A DNA stretch of 64,000 nt from Pseudevernia furfuracea (taxonomy: Eukaryota > Ascomycota > Lecanoromycetes > Lecanorales > Parmeliaceae). Of this stretch, positions 23,636 to 34,168 are shown piece by piece. The stretch spans positions 1,227,809 to 1,291,808 of the forward strand of contig JAIUPT010000036.1 in the NCBI GenBank assembly GCA_022315425.1, written 5' to 3'. Below the pieces are notes generated by a model. That model had not been told where the DNA came from. It was given only the letters and a program-made list of their open reading frames with translations, and did no database searches. Made by a program: the position numbers and the translations under genes. Each line of letters begins with the position of its first letter. Positions within the stretch are counted from its first letter, which is position 1.

Positions 23636-23704
23636 TTTTCTCTAGCTGCGTCTTGAATGTCACCTTTCGCCATAGTGGGGACTGGGGTTTAGTGAGTCCT
23701 GACA

Positions 23705-24215
23705 TCGTCTTTCGCATATGGGGTTTCGTAGTACATCCATAGACAATGGTATTCGTACTTATCAACAGCGTGCACGATTCGTATTATTTGAAAGCTCCAT
23801 ATTTATCTGTCTTGCGCCAACATTTGACTCTTCATTTCCTTCTATCTCTTTCATAGCCATAGCTCTCTTTTGTCCCACGGTCCACCCACTCACGCCTGCA
23901 TGTCTGTATATAGCTTTATTTTCACACCATGTACGTGCAGCTAGAAGTATGAGAGTTTCGTGATGCTAGAGTCCGAGAATATGTCAGTTCGGGCCTCTAT
24001 TTGCTGTTGGACGTGCCTAGATCATTCCATGCATCTCATGTTTGCATCTCATGTTTGTCCTTTGTTACATAGATCTCTTTGTCAGGCCATGGGTTATATA
24101 CGCATGGACCTCCTCCATAGACCATCATGCTTTTGCTATCACACTGCTGCACCTGCTGAGTAGACATTTGCTACTTGCCCTGGCGTTGGGACGGCCCAAT
24201 CACATATATACATAT
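23705..24215. repeat. Dispersed degenerate repeat, copy A
   Basis: Similar to 60920-61256 in the same orientation. Shared blocks include the region starting at the ATGGGGTTTCG/ATGGCGGGTTTT site, GTATATAGCTT with flanks (about 23905), a segment GAGAATATGTCAGTTCGGGCCTCT against GAGAACACGCCTGGTCAGGCCTCT (about 23974), and GACGGCCCAATCA (24191). Copy A carries about 165 extra bases between roughly 24010 and 24178. No terminal repeats were found, so the class of element is unknown. Confidence 0.55.
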
Positions 24216-24219
24216 TCAG

Positions 24220-24847
24220 CGACTACGATAACACAGAAGAAGATGCCAAGATATCCCTCTTTCCATCAATAAAACGCGAACCTCGATATTCTTCGCAGAA
24301 CTCTAATAGCAGACTACATCGTGGTAACATCGACGAGAGTAGCAACAACGATCAGAACTATTCTTCAATGACAACAAGCAGAAGCGAGAGCTCCTTATCT
24401 TCTGCACCTCGCCCTTTCGGTTCAGGCTTTTCACTCATGTCTGCATCAGTGCCCGCCATCTCACAACAATATTCATTCATTTCAGAGTGACGCCGTCAAA
24501 GCAGTAGCATGCGCAGTGGCTCAGACCAGGTGTCAGAGTTCCCAGCATCCTTGACCTCGATGGAATCTATCAAGAGCGAGACTGGCCAGTCGGAAAATGT
24601 CAAGATTATCTCAGAAGCCGACGAGAGCTTCCGCTTGCCACCATCCTCACAAGAAGCGCCAATGTCACGCCCGGCTTGTTCCCGTGATCATCTACGATGT
24701 GATAACACTAATGGGATCAAAACCTTGAGCCAAGATGGTGAGGGATTATTCACTCGACTTTCCTTCTTAGCCGTCGATCATGGTGATTCAGAGCATTCAC
24801 ACCATGAAGTTGTTCATTTCCTTACACTTTCTTCATCAACGCTGTGA
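24220..24847 (+). pseudogene. Ser-rich ORF with a single in-frame TGA
   Basis: One plus frame is open from about 24203 to 24847 except for a TGA at 24488-24490. Before the stop it reads DNTEEDAKISLFPSIKREPR and then a Ser-rich stretch. After it the frame continues RRQSSSMRSGSDQVSEFPAS and SIKSETGQSENVKIISEADE. The composition is uniform across the stop, as expected for one disordered protein interrupted once (CGA to TGA is one transition). A TTCAG acceptor-like site lies at 24215-24219, so this may be an internal or last exon. No upstream exon was found. Family not recognised; it could be a regulator tail (IKREP resembles a sumoylation motif). Confidence 0.4.
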
Positions 24848-25243
24848 AACCTCGGACAGACTACAACACTTGTACATGTCAACACTGCTAAAAACAACTA
24901 GAGTGCAGTTCGAAGTGTGGGAATCAACGAGCAACTTCAGTCTAACGATGTAAAAAACGGAAAACAGGGCTCGTACTAGCAATTTGATCGCATAAGTTGA
25001 CACCCTCGAACACGTATATTTTAAAACGTTCACTGAGTCATCTCTCTGACACTCCGCAATTCGAAACTTCCACTGCCTTCCTACTCAACTACCCGCCAAC
25101 ACAAGGTTCACATTTATTCTTGACAGCTGATCCCACTGGATTGAGCTCAATTTTGGCTTCGGACAGTCCTACCAGCCTTCATCTCGGTTACTAGCCAATT
25201 ACACATTAGCCATAATTCGCAGCAAGCCTCGCTCACTCTGAAC
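24848..25243. other. Upstream region of the gene at 25244
   Basis: No gene seen. Presumed promoter and leader of the downstream gene. Confidence 0.4.
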
Positions 25244-26340
25244 ATGGATAGAGAAACAGGCTCTCAGAAGGCTGCTCCCCCAGAGAACCTACTAGTTGTC
25301 AAGGACAATGGAAGGATTCTGTCCCGCAGAGTCAGCCAGGTCTACGGCAAAGGGCTCCTCGGGGCAATGGCATTACGAATGAACCCATTGCCCTTCACGG
25401 CCCTTCATGTCAGCTTCCTTTCACAAGATGAGCCATTGACTCTAAACAAGATCATCGCAGCCGCTCAAACGATTGCTCCAAGGGATAATTTCATATTTGT
25501 CGATGACAGCCAAAAAATGCTTTCGTGTCGGGTCAATCCTGACCACGGCGTAGCACTCCTTGAAAGTCTGCAACAAACCCCTGAAGAAGCTTCTCAGACA
25601 CAACCTGTGTTTTCTCATGCCGCGGTAACCCAAGCCAGCGAAATGGGCAACGACCAAGAGATGACGACGGACTCACCCCAGCAATCTCCCCAAGAATTCC
25701 ATCAATCATATGCTAGTGTCTCCTCTTCTCCTCTCAGCACATCAGGAACACCTGCCCACACTCTGGGAATCTTATCCGACCAGATCTTGTCCTCCGCCAA
25801 CCGCCAACCCTACGACCGAGACTGGATGAACAACTACAACATTAGCGAGACCTGTCTGACCGGATCGCCAAGCAAGCACCAGCTCGACGTCCTCGTCAGA
25901 TTTGGAGCGGTCAAAGTGGGCGACAAGCTGTGTGTAACAGACCACCCGGACGGTGGCCCCGTTGTCATAGTTGGAGAAGTAAGCTTTCCCTTGCGTCCCT
26001 TTCCCTTTTCTTCTGGTCACAATCCTAACTTCTCGGCCGTCGCCCCTAGGTTTTGCAAAGTCTGAAACCGGGTCGTCTGGATATTCGCATTGTGCCGGCC
26101 CGTGAGGACTTCGATGGCATCTTGCGTGACTGCAAGGGCGCCGGAGACATTGTGAATGGGATCAACAAGGAGCTTCAACTGGAACGCCACTCTCAGGTCT
26201 CGGAGGCTTGGAAACTTGTCACTGTGGTGGCGGAGGATGGGAGGGAAATTGGAAGTCTGTGGAACGTGCGACAGGCGTATCAGGTTTTTACGGATAGTAT
26301 GGCGGAGTGGGGGTCGGGAAATAGACAGGTTAGCCCATGA
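25244..26340 (+). CDS. Hypothetical fungal protein, two-exon
   Basis: Exons 25244-25978 and 26050-26340, with a 71-nt intron (GTAAGC donor, CCTAG acceptor) keeping phase 0, give 341 residues. The N-terminal third (LLVVKDNGRILSRRVSQVYG and the later NFIFVDDSQKMLSCRVN) contains two similar segments, suggesting an internal duplication of about 75 residues. A Ser/Gln/Pro-rich linker follows (about 110-180). The C-terminal domain crosses the splice junction: KHQLDVLVRFGAVKVGDKLC, VVIVGEVLQSLKPGRLDIRI, WKLVTVVAEDGREIGSLWNV. Continuity of this domain over the intron supports the model. No signal peptide. Family not recognised; the C-terminal part loosely recalls small DNA- or chromatin-associated beta folds, but this is only an impression. 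Confidence 0.75.
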
Positions 26341-27869
26341 ATGCTAATGCGGAACGGGTGCCCTTCGGGCGACAGAATACAGAATTCCAGCCCTTTCCGA
26401 TCCTCAGCTTACGGCTTGATGTCGTTCGCTGTGGTGCATTTGATGAACTTGTTTGCCCAGACATCGAAAGCACAGCGTCTTGCTGAGATTAGAGCTTGAC
26501 TGTAACAAAAGAACATGGTACAAGAGCAGCCGATTTTATAGCTTACAACTTATGTATGCAGAAAACATACTCTCCCGTGTCTGTAAACATTAGGGTTTGG
26601 AGACCGCGCTAGTATAACCGAACCGAAGTTACGCCGAAATTTTTGATCCTCGCATCCTCGTCGTCAACATCTTCTCCTGACAATCATCCAACGCGTCGAC
26701 TTCATCCCTGTTCTCTGCAGAAACTCGAACAAAGGCTCGAGCCAAAGGGCTTTCCTCACCAGATCGATAAAGCCACCTCTGCACCCAAGATATGACCGCT
26801 GATCCCGGCTTTGTCCCTTAAGCTCAATGTTCATCCGGCCCAGCATTGCTGCGCCTGCGCCAGCGAAGATGACCGTGAGTGTCCAGCCCGCCTCCTAGAA
26901 ACACTGCCTGATGATTGGTACCCCACAGCGCACCCCTTGATCATTCCTCTCCCTCCCTCTCTCCTTCGATACCAGGTCCGCCTCTCCACAGCTGCCTTCT
27001 CCCGAGACCTCAGACCGGCGCCACTCTGGATTTCGGGGATCCCCGTATCATCCATACATCCTCTACCTTTTCTCCGAGGCGTCTCTCTGCTGTATCAAGC
27101 TCCAGAATTCCCGTGAGGGAGGTAACAAGCGCGCGGTTGTTGGTTATGTTGCGAGAGATCTATGCTGTTGTTTCGGCAATGGGCTGGCTGTATGGGTAGC
27201 GCGTCCAGGAATCTACGAGGTTGACCAGTCCAGGTCCGTCTGCAGCATGCCAATCACAGTCTGAGCAACAAAGCCTCGAACATTGGCTCGTGCCACATCA
27301 ATAAGTACCCGGAGGCTCACATCGTTGCATGCGGCAGGCGGAGATCTTACGCAGGATGAATGCCTACAACGACCGTGTGCGCGATGCTTGGGACGTGACA
27401 GGGGAAGAGATCCTCGGACTTGGGACCAGATCAAGGATATGCGTGCAGGAATGGAAATCGTTGCGCGCTAGAGAGAATGGCGGCATGAATGGTCCTTCAA
27501 GGTGTACGTTGTAGGATATTGAGAGCAACTTAAAGAATCTTTTCAAGGATCGTCATTTCGCTGGCTGGCTCTTATAAATCGCCAGGGTTTTCACAGCATG
27601 ATAAAGACGGTCTATGGAGAGCCGCCGTACGTATGGCAGAATTAATGATAGCAGACTGCAATACCTATGCGCACAGATTTATCGCAATCTGACCAATGCA
27701 GAAATTAGGCAGCTATATTATCGCCGACCATCCTGATCAAGGAAATGAAAGGGCTACGAATTGCATGCATGAAATATATCGCCTAGATCTTGCCGTGCTC
27801 TCCGATAACGGCGGCGAAGCACAAGATCCCTACTTATCCTTGATCTCGACAAGCATCATCTCACGTCCT
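26341..27869. other. Intergenic with a small decayed coding patch
   Basis: No intact gene. Around 27340-27475 two overlapping plus frames together read like one protein with a frameshift: EILRRMNAYNDRVRDAWDVT followed in the next frame by DQIKDMRAGMEIVAR. This is probably a relic. The 27696-27986 plus frame overlaps the antisense gene and is not supported. Confidence 0.35.
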
Positions 27870-29081
27870 TCACTTCGCCTTTTCATCCTCCATTATTTCG
27901 AGGTCACTTTGCAGCTCTGGCGACTTGGCGCACCCCACATCAACTGTGGCCCCAAATTCCGACTCCATCTTATCGGCCACTTTTGATTGACGTCGATTGT
28001 ACGGCATGAACCTTGCAGATGCGGATTGCCTTCTATAGCTGAAATGCGAAACAGGACGACCTCTGTCCCGTCTGTGAGACGTCGTGAAATCCTTGGAGGA
28101 TCGAACTTCATGTCCGGATCGAGCTGGAAATGCGAAATTCTGGCCCTTTGGTACCGTGGCAACGCGAGTGGACTCGTCATCCCCGTCACTTGAGTCCCCG
28201 TAACTGCTGCTGTCCTCGTTTGCGTCTAGTACACTCTTCCCATCTGATGGTTTCTTAACGGCATCGAGGTCTTGTGGTGTGGGCACTGTGCTCAGCGTCG
28301 CGCGCCTCCTGATAGCCTGTCGGGATGGCATAGCAGATGATCGGCACATAGATTCGCATGGCTCAAATGATCCTGTGGCGTCACTGTTCCTGACGTTATT
28401 GGCAAGCGATGCAATTTCCTTGCCTGCCTGGATTTTGAACGTATGCAGCGGCTTCTGGTCCATCATTGCCATTGTGTGAACCGGAGGTTGAGCCGTACAG
28501 GGAGCGCCATTGTGACCCAAGGATACGGTGCTTGGTGGCTGGGGAACTAATCTCCCATGAGTAGGTCCGATCCTGGTGCCTGCAGTGAAGACAGGGTTCT
28601 GAGGCCTTGAAGAGCCCAATCTCTCTAGTGGAAACCTGGGCAAAGGTGCGGTAGCTCCCCCCAATGGCGGTCCGGGGTAGCCGAGAATCCCCCCCGGTGT
28701 CCATTTGGGCTCGACTGGATGCGCTGGTACTCTGGGAAAACTCCAATTGGACTTCAAACTCCCTGAAGAACCTTCGAAGCTTTGCTGTGAATTGAAACCT
28801 TGCGCAGCCGAACATTGCGGAGGCACGGGTGAGAGTAGTATAGCATTGCAATTACGCCACAAGTACGAATCATCCGATGCCTCTATTTGCCTCCGAAGAT
28901 CGTCAATAGATGGTATTGTGCAGTCGTGTTTTGGTGTGCTACTCAAATATGGGGGCGGCGGCGGAGGGGCCGATCGTTGCGAGACTTCATTCGCCAATTC
29001 GATCTTCGTAGTGTCGCGTTTACTCAGAGAGTATGGAGGCGGCGGAGGGGTGTGTCGTCCTAGCTCGTTGTACAAGAGCAT
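27870..29081 (-). CDS. Pro/Ser-rich hypothetical protein
   Basis: A minus frame of 403 residues from ATG 29081, the longest uninterrupted frame in this part. It is dominated by low complexity: proline runs near the N-terminus (TPPPPPY and APPPPPPY within similar contexts, a short repeat), Gly/Pro-rich middle, then Ser/Asp-rich acid patch (DANEDSSSYGDSSDGDDEST) and an Arg-rich tail. No signal peptide or domain was recognised. The frame is open upstream of the ATG to about 29149, and a minus frame beginning at ATG 29342 (MSRCCYPPPP then LHRKITLLRNIAALEQ) may be a first exon, but no splice pair in phase could be fixed. Probably a disordered nuclear or cytoplasmic protein. Confidence 0.6.
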   Translation of the reverse strand: MLLYNELGRHTPPPPPYSLSKRDTTKIELANEVSQRSAPPPPPPYLSSTPKHDCTIPSIDDLRRQIEASDDSYLWRNCNAILLSPVPPQCSAAQGFNSQQSFEGSSGSLKSNWSFPRVPAHPVEPKWTPGGILGYPGPPLGGATAPLPRFPLERLGSSRPQNPVFTAGTRIGPTHGRLVPQPPSTVSLGHNGAPCTAQPPVHTMAMMDQKPLHTFKIQAGKEIASLANNVRNSDATGSFEPCESMCRSSAMPSRQAIRRRATLSTVPTPQDLDAVKKPSDGKSVLDANEDSSSYGDSSDGDDESTRVATVPKGQNFAFPARSGHEVRSSKDFTTSHRRDRGRPVSHFSYRRQSASARFMPYNRRQSKVADKMESEFGATVDVGCAKSPELQSDLEIMEDEKAK

Positions 29082-29342
29082 TTGGCTCCGGATATCAAAT
29101 CGCGCAGATTGGTAGGGTGCTACTTCCGAAACTCCGAGGTTGTAGAATCAGGATGTAGCGTGAGAGGTATGCTTCAGAGTCGTAGGGTTTCCCACAAACT
29201 GGCTTATATCGTAAGACGCTTTCAATGAAGAAGTTGGGGCAGTTTGCTCCAAAGCAGCGATGTTGCGAAGCAGAGTGATTTTTCTGTGTAAATGCCGAAC
29301 CATCTCCAGATGAGGAGGAGGAGGGTAGCAGCAACGTGACAT

Positions 29343-30736
29343 GTTGCGACCCTTGGCAGAAATCGAGGCTGCGAAAACGGCTGCGCCTCGCGTTCAAAGC
29401 AAACAGGTTTTTTTGGGGCCAACGAACGAATCAACCTTTGCTGTCGCCACGCGCGATGCAATGCACTTAGCCAACAATCAAGTCGCAACGAGATTTTGAA
29501 AACACGGTACCCGCGTGTCCATTGGTCCAACCCTCCCTCCACCTTTCGAACCTCGCCGCGTAATGTAGGTAGCAGCCCCAGTCAGTCTCCACCGGTGCAT
29601 TTCTCTCTGTCGGCCGTAGCCATTATTAAATCCAAAACAAATTGCGCGCTTTCACCAAAGAGCTCAGCCGTGGCCTCCCACCCTATCCGATTTTTCCGAT
29701 TCATGCCCTCGGCAAGGGTCGTCCGTGTGTCCCTATGCTTTCTTTCCTCCAAGCGATCTCACCCCTCCCCGTCTGCTGATGACCGTACGTATCGTCTGCC
29801 AGTACGTATGAGGCCGTCATGCTTCGTTTGATTGATTGAATGAAGGAATTCCGCTGACGGCGGAAGTGGGTCTTCCGTGACGCAGGCTGGCCTTTAGCAG
29901 CTAATTGCCAATAACAATCTAGATCGAGTCTCGAGCCGATGATCTTGCGGGTGCCTGCATCGTCGGCACCGTGTTTTCAAGGAGGGGGGGTTTCGGATGA
30001 CTTCATCTTCGGGCGCTGAATCCTGACGCCAGGGTCTGAGTCGGGAGGGGCAGGGAGCTTGGGAGACATGCTGATGGGAGCGCGGTATGTATGCGTGGTT
30101 GTAGATGAAAGCAGAGAAAGCTCGTCTAGCGAATTGTTGTGACGTTGCGATGTTGGAAAGCTAGTTAGACACTAGTGGGAATGATCGTCCAGTGTGATAG
30201 AGAGAAATGATCGTCCAGTATGATTGAGAGAAATGAACGGAAAGGGGAGTGCGGATGAGGACACGTCCTAGATGTATGAATCCGAATCGCTGAAAATGGG
30301 AACAAGAGCGAAGGGATGAGAGGCCAGTGCTCTAAGGTGCCCAGTGACCAATACTGGCCATCGCCGTGCTCGAGTGTGTTACATACGCCTCCTCAAAAAC
30401 AACGTGTTTACTTCCAGAGTCGGTAGGAAGGAACCAAAAGAATCTTTTGGGTTATCCATTATCTGTCCTTGACCGAGGCCACCGCCACACTCAAACAAAG
30501 CTCGCTTGGACGCTGTATATCCCGCTGTATCGCCCTAGCACTAGAAAAACGCCGCTCTTTCGTAACACGTCTGACGCCACAAATCGCCACATTCGAAAAA
30601 ACAAATGGAGGCCTGAAAGAGCAATTGATATCTGGTGAAGACGTCATTATATTTGGAGAAAAAAAAATCAACGACTGCAGCGACTCGCCGCATCCCTCTG
30701 TGGTCCGAGGTATTTAGTTCGTATTAGGTTCGATTG
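29343..30736. other. Intergenic region
   Basis: No supported gene. It may contain the divergent promoter of the minus-strand gene ending at 27870. A 27-bp tandem duplication is listed separately. Confidence 0.4.
30179..30235. repeat. Two tandem copies of a ~26-bp unit
   Basis: The unit beginning AATGATCGTCCAGT occurs twice in tandem and ends in GAGAGAAATGA. The copies differ at two positions. Confidence 0.8.
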
Positions 30737-31093
30737 CTAATGGCGCTGGTACAATGGTGTTGCGGTGCTTTCTATTTTCTCCCTCACCAGGTCGTAATAC
30801 CAGGCCCTCCTCTCACGGCCATAGTTGCCGCTGCCCTTCCTCTCACGAACATAGTTGTTTTCCCGCCGTCGCCTCTCATTCTTGGCCCTGCGGGCCTCAT
30901 TTTCATATATGATTGGTGCTACGACATCCTGAGCATTTGCGGGATCGCTAAAAACACAAAGTATCCATTAGCACAGCTTCAGCCAATCGACAGCTGGTTT
31001 TTGGAAAAAAAATAAACCCCCCCATACATAATGTTGGCGTTGCCTGCACGTAACCCATCTCCAATATGCACGCTCTCCGCTTCGCACCGAACC
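30737..31093 (-). pseudogene. Two terminal exons of an unrecognised minus-strand gene (partial)
   Basis: A minus exon (30947-30737) reads DPANAQDVVAPIIYENEARR, then an Arg/Glu/Tyr-rich helix (KNERRRRENNYVRERKGSGN), ending at a TAG. It is preceded by a strong 3' splice site (TGCTAAT branch, TTTTTAG). A GTATGG donor 80 nt upstream at 31027 joins it in phase to an exon reading SVHIGDGLRAGNANI. The reading frame continues upstream only to a TAA near 31094, and no N-terminal exon or ATG was found. It is either the 3' end of a broken gene or an unfinished model. The charged tail resembles those of some mobile-element proteins, without proof. Confidence 0.35.
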
Positions 31094-34000
31094 GTAAAGG
31101 CGCAAAGGACTTCTTATCGACACAATTGCGGAAATGCTAACCAGTCAGTATTTGAATAGACAAAACAGGTCCAATCCTGCAACATCAATGACTGCAGGGA
31201 GATTTTACCCCATCCCAGCTCATATCCTAGTCCTTTCGATTTCTATATTCGCTAGCTTCGTTGACTGCGGTGAAACACTCTTGAAATTGGATAGATCACA
31301 TCAAACAGACAGGCCGGTACAACGTTCCTCCAAGCTGCCACGGATGGAGGCAAATGATGACATCGAATTACACGGGACAACTCACAAGGTCCTCTCGGCA
31401 ATGGGAACGCAGCCTCGGTCGTTCCTGCATTTGCCTCATTTTTTCCCCTGTCGTCCGCCTCACTCTCTCAGGACTATGCTTACGTCAGCTTCGGTCACCG
31501 CCAGCGCCGAGTCAGTCCCGTACAGAAGAGTGTCACACTCGGTAGAGAAGACATGCGGTCCTTCTAAACGATGCGGGTTCAGATGCGGTCGGTTTCAGGG
31601 TATCAGGAGAGTGGTCGGCGCTCAACGAACAAAATCCTACTGCCTGCCACTAAGAACATTAGGCTTGTAGGGGCCGATGAAGGCATCTTGCCCCGCAGAG
31701 AGAAGTCTAGAGATAAACTCAATGAGTGTGAGATACTCTCCAACCCACGAGCGATCGTTTCGAGATTACATTCTTCAGAGGACGAGACGCGCTCAGATCA
31801 CTCTTAAGAGACCTTCAGCAGATCTCAACAAGGCAGGCGTCGCTCCAGTGAGATTATAGCTAACCGTAGTACACAGTCCGAGTATCTAAAGCTGTCAACG
31901 CTGCTGGGGCTCTTGTGGGGAATTCTCAGGAACACCATGCCCAGAAGGGAATGCTTGTACCTTCTGTCGACGAACCCGCTTTTGGTTAGGTTGCCGCTAA
32001 CCCGATGGCGGAGTGATGTACGACCAGCAGTGAGCAGTGTAATTATCGGCTAATACGGTCACATATGGCTTCAATAACCAGCCCACTGCTAGTGGCGAAA
32101 TGACCCGTAAACTTTGGAGAACCGGGGTAGGGCATGATGTCGATCTACCAATCTTGGTACGAAAGAGCAGTTCGGCTCCGTTCGGTCGAGGATCCCCACT
32201 GGACTGCATCTCATTAAGCTCAGCGGGAAGGAAATCTGACGCCAGGTCCCTCGGCCTTCTACTAGATAAATCCCACAGAAAGAGCACGTGCGGCAACGAA
32301 TAGGTGGGCGCGGGAACGAGTGGAACGAATTTCTCCGACTGTGACCTTGATTTACTGTCAACCATCATAGTGCATTCTCTTGTTCAATTACGTTCGCAAA
32401 TCAGGCTTGTATCGTCTCTCTTCGGTTTAAACTGAGGGAGCATACTGAATGTAGCGCTTTGTATCGAAGTTTTTTGAGACCTACGACTCTAGCTACCCCC
32501 GGTCGTTCTGTGAGCTGGGTGCTTATGCCGGAGTCGACGTTTGATAGGACAGTGGAATATACCAATCCTCAACCCTTTGCTAGAGTAACGTAGATCAAAC
32601 GGAACCAACAAGAGAGAAATGCGGCAAGACTCGACCGTCTCAGGGATAGGACTACAACAGCGGTCATTTCGGGCTAGCGCATGATTTTCGAAAAGGCTGT
32701 GAGAGTGTCAGTGCGCTTATCTTAACTCCTTAGAGAGTACCCCAAGGAGATTTGAAAAAAAATGAAACACGCCACGATTCAAAATGCAGGGCGGGAGTGT
32801 GAGTAGATCTCGGGCAAAGCTCCGTATTGCAATACCTCGCTCTCTACACTGGACGTACTTCCCAAGGGCCAATTTAGCACTCGCTCTCATCAATCCTTCA
32901 GAGGAATGAGGTCTCTGTGGACATTTGAATCTCCAGTAGGTACGCTCTGAAAGTGTATCTATGAGAGCGTCAAGACGCCCAATCGTCGGAGACTAGTCCT
33001 GACTAGTCTAGACTGCGAAGACTGTGTAATAGCTTCAGTTTGGATTAGTCTGGATCTCAAGACCAATGCTCTGGAGCATCGGGTTTGGAAAGCGTTACAA
33101 AAGGCCACCGGAAGAAACTTCCGACATACTGCGGCGTGGCAGGGTGAATCATGTACTGACATCGGCTAGGAGAAGAGGCTCATACCCCGAGGATGCTTTC
33201 CAAAAAGCTCATACACTTATAGGGCTGACGGCAGCCTGCAGCAGAGAGTCCTCCTTTCATGATGTCACGCATCTTCAAAACGGTATTTGTCATGGATTTG
33301 GCCCTTGAGCGGTTTGGTCTACATCGCCCTTACCCAACCCCGTAAACAGCAAGCGCAGGGGCCACATTGGCTTCGTTGTTTGACGTTCTCGAGCGATTCC
33401 ACAACGCCTGAGTAATGAGCGCCAAGTAAACGACATTGTCGCCTTGTGAGCGTGCACTCTAGACCGAACAATCGGGAACGCAAATTGCGCCTACCCATCT
33501 CCTCTTACGCTCAATTGCTTTGGTCACTATGTCGTGATTGGCTGGCCATTTTTGGTCCGAAAACATCATGTCTCTACCATGACGATTCTACCGGCATTCT
33601 ATACGAGAATATAACGTCAGTACCCGTGATCCCCAGATGAGATACAGCTAGTCATCTTCGACACGAAAGCCGGAGTTCGATCATAATGATCGACCTTGGG
33701 CTTTCGATACAAGAGGGTCTTACAAGAAGCAGCAATGGAGGTCAAGCAGTCTTTCAATGTAGCGATATCCATTGTAACATGGCAAGTAGGCCGTAGGCAT
33801 GGTGTAGCATTGTAGCATCTTTGTTCCCCGTCGATCTGTGTTTCTTCGCTTAGATGTAAGCAGCCCATATTCGGCTTCTCTCGCTCGACAGCTTTCGGAA
33901 ATATGACTCCATCGTGTCTGGTTACGGACGAAGCAGAGTTCGTGGGGTACCTCGGTGTGGCCTGTGGGGTTCAGAGAGGAAAGCCTTCACCGGACGTCTT

Positions 34001-34168
34001 GTGAGGGCCCTCTTTCCGTTTAGCGGAGCGAGTGCATTACCCCTTCCGCGAATAAAAGGAGCTTTCGTCCTTCTCTTTTCCACTGTTTGTTAGTGATCAC
34101 AATATCCGCTGCCTTCTGAAAACATTTAGATCTCATCCAACTTAGCTCCTACCACACAATCGTCCAGC
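31094..34168. other. Long gene-poor stretch
   Basis: About 3 kb without a supported gene. A 178-codon plus frame at 31134-31670 has an ATG but no domain, and composition typical of chance frames. Frames at 31571-31807 and 32100-32303 are short and unremarkable. The last 150 bases contain an AATAAAAGG box (34051-34059) about 110 bases before the next ATG, a possible TATA element. Confidence 0.4.

Noticed and set aside
31134..31670. 178-codon plus frame with ATG
   Set aside because: Composition like random sequence, no domain, no splice context; chance-level length.
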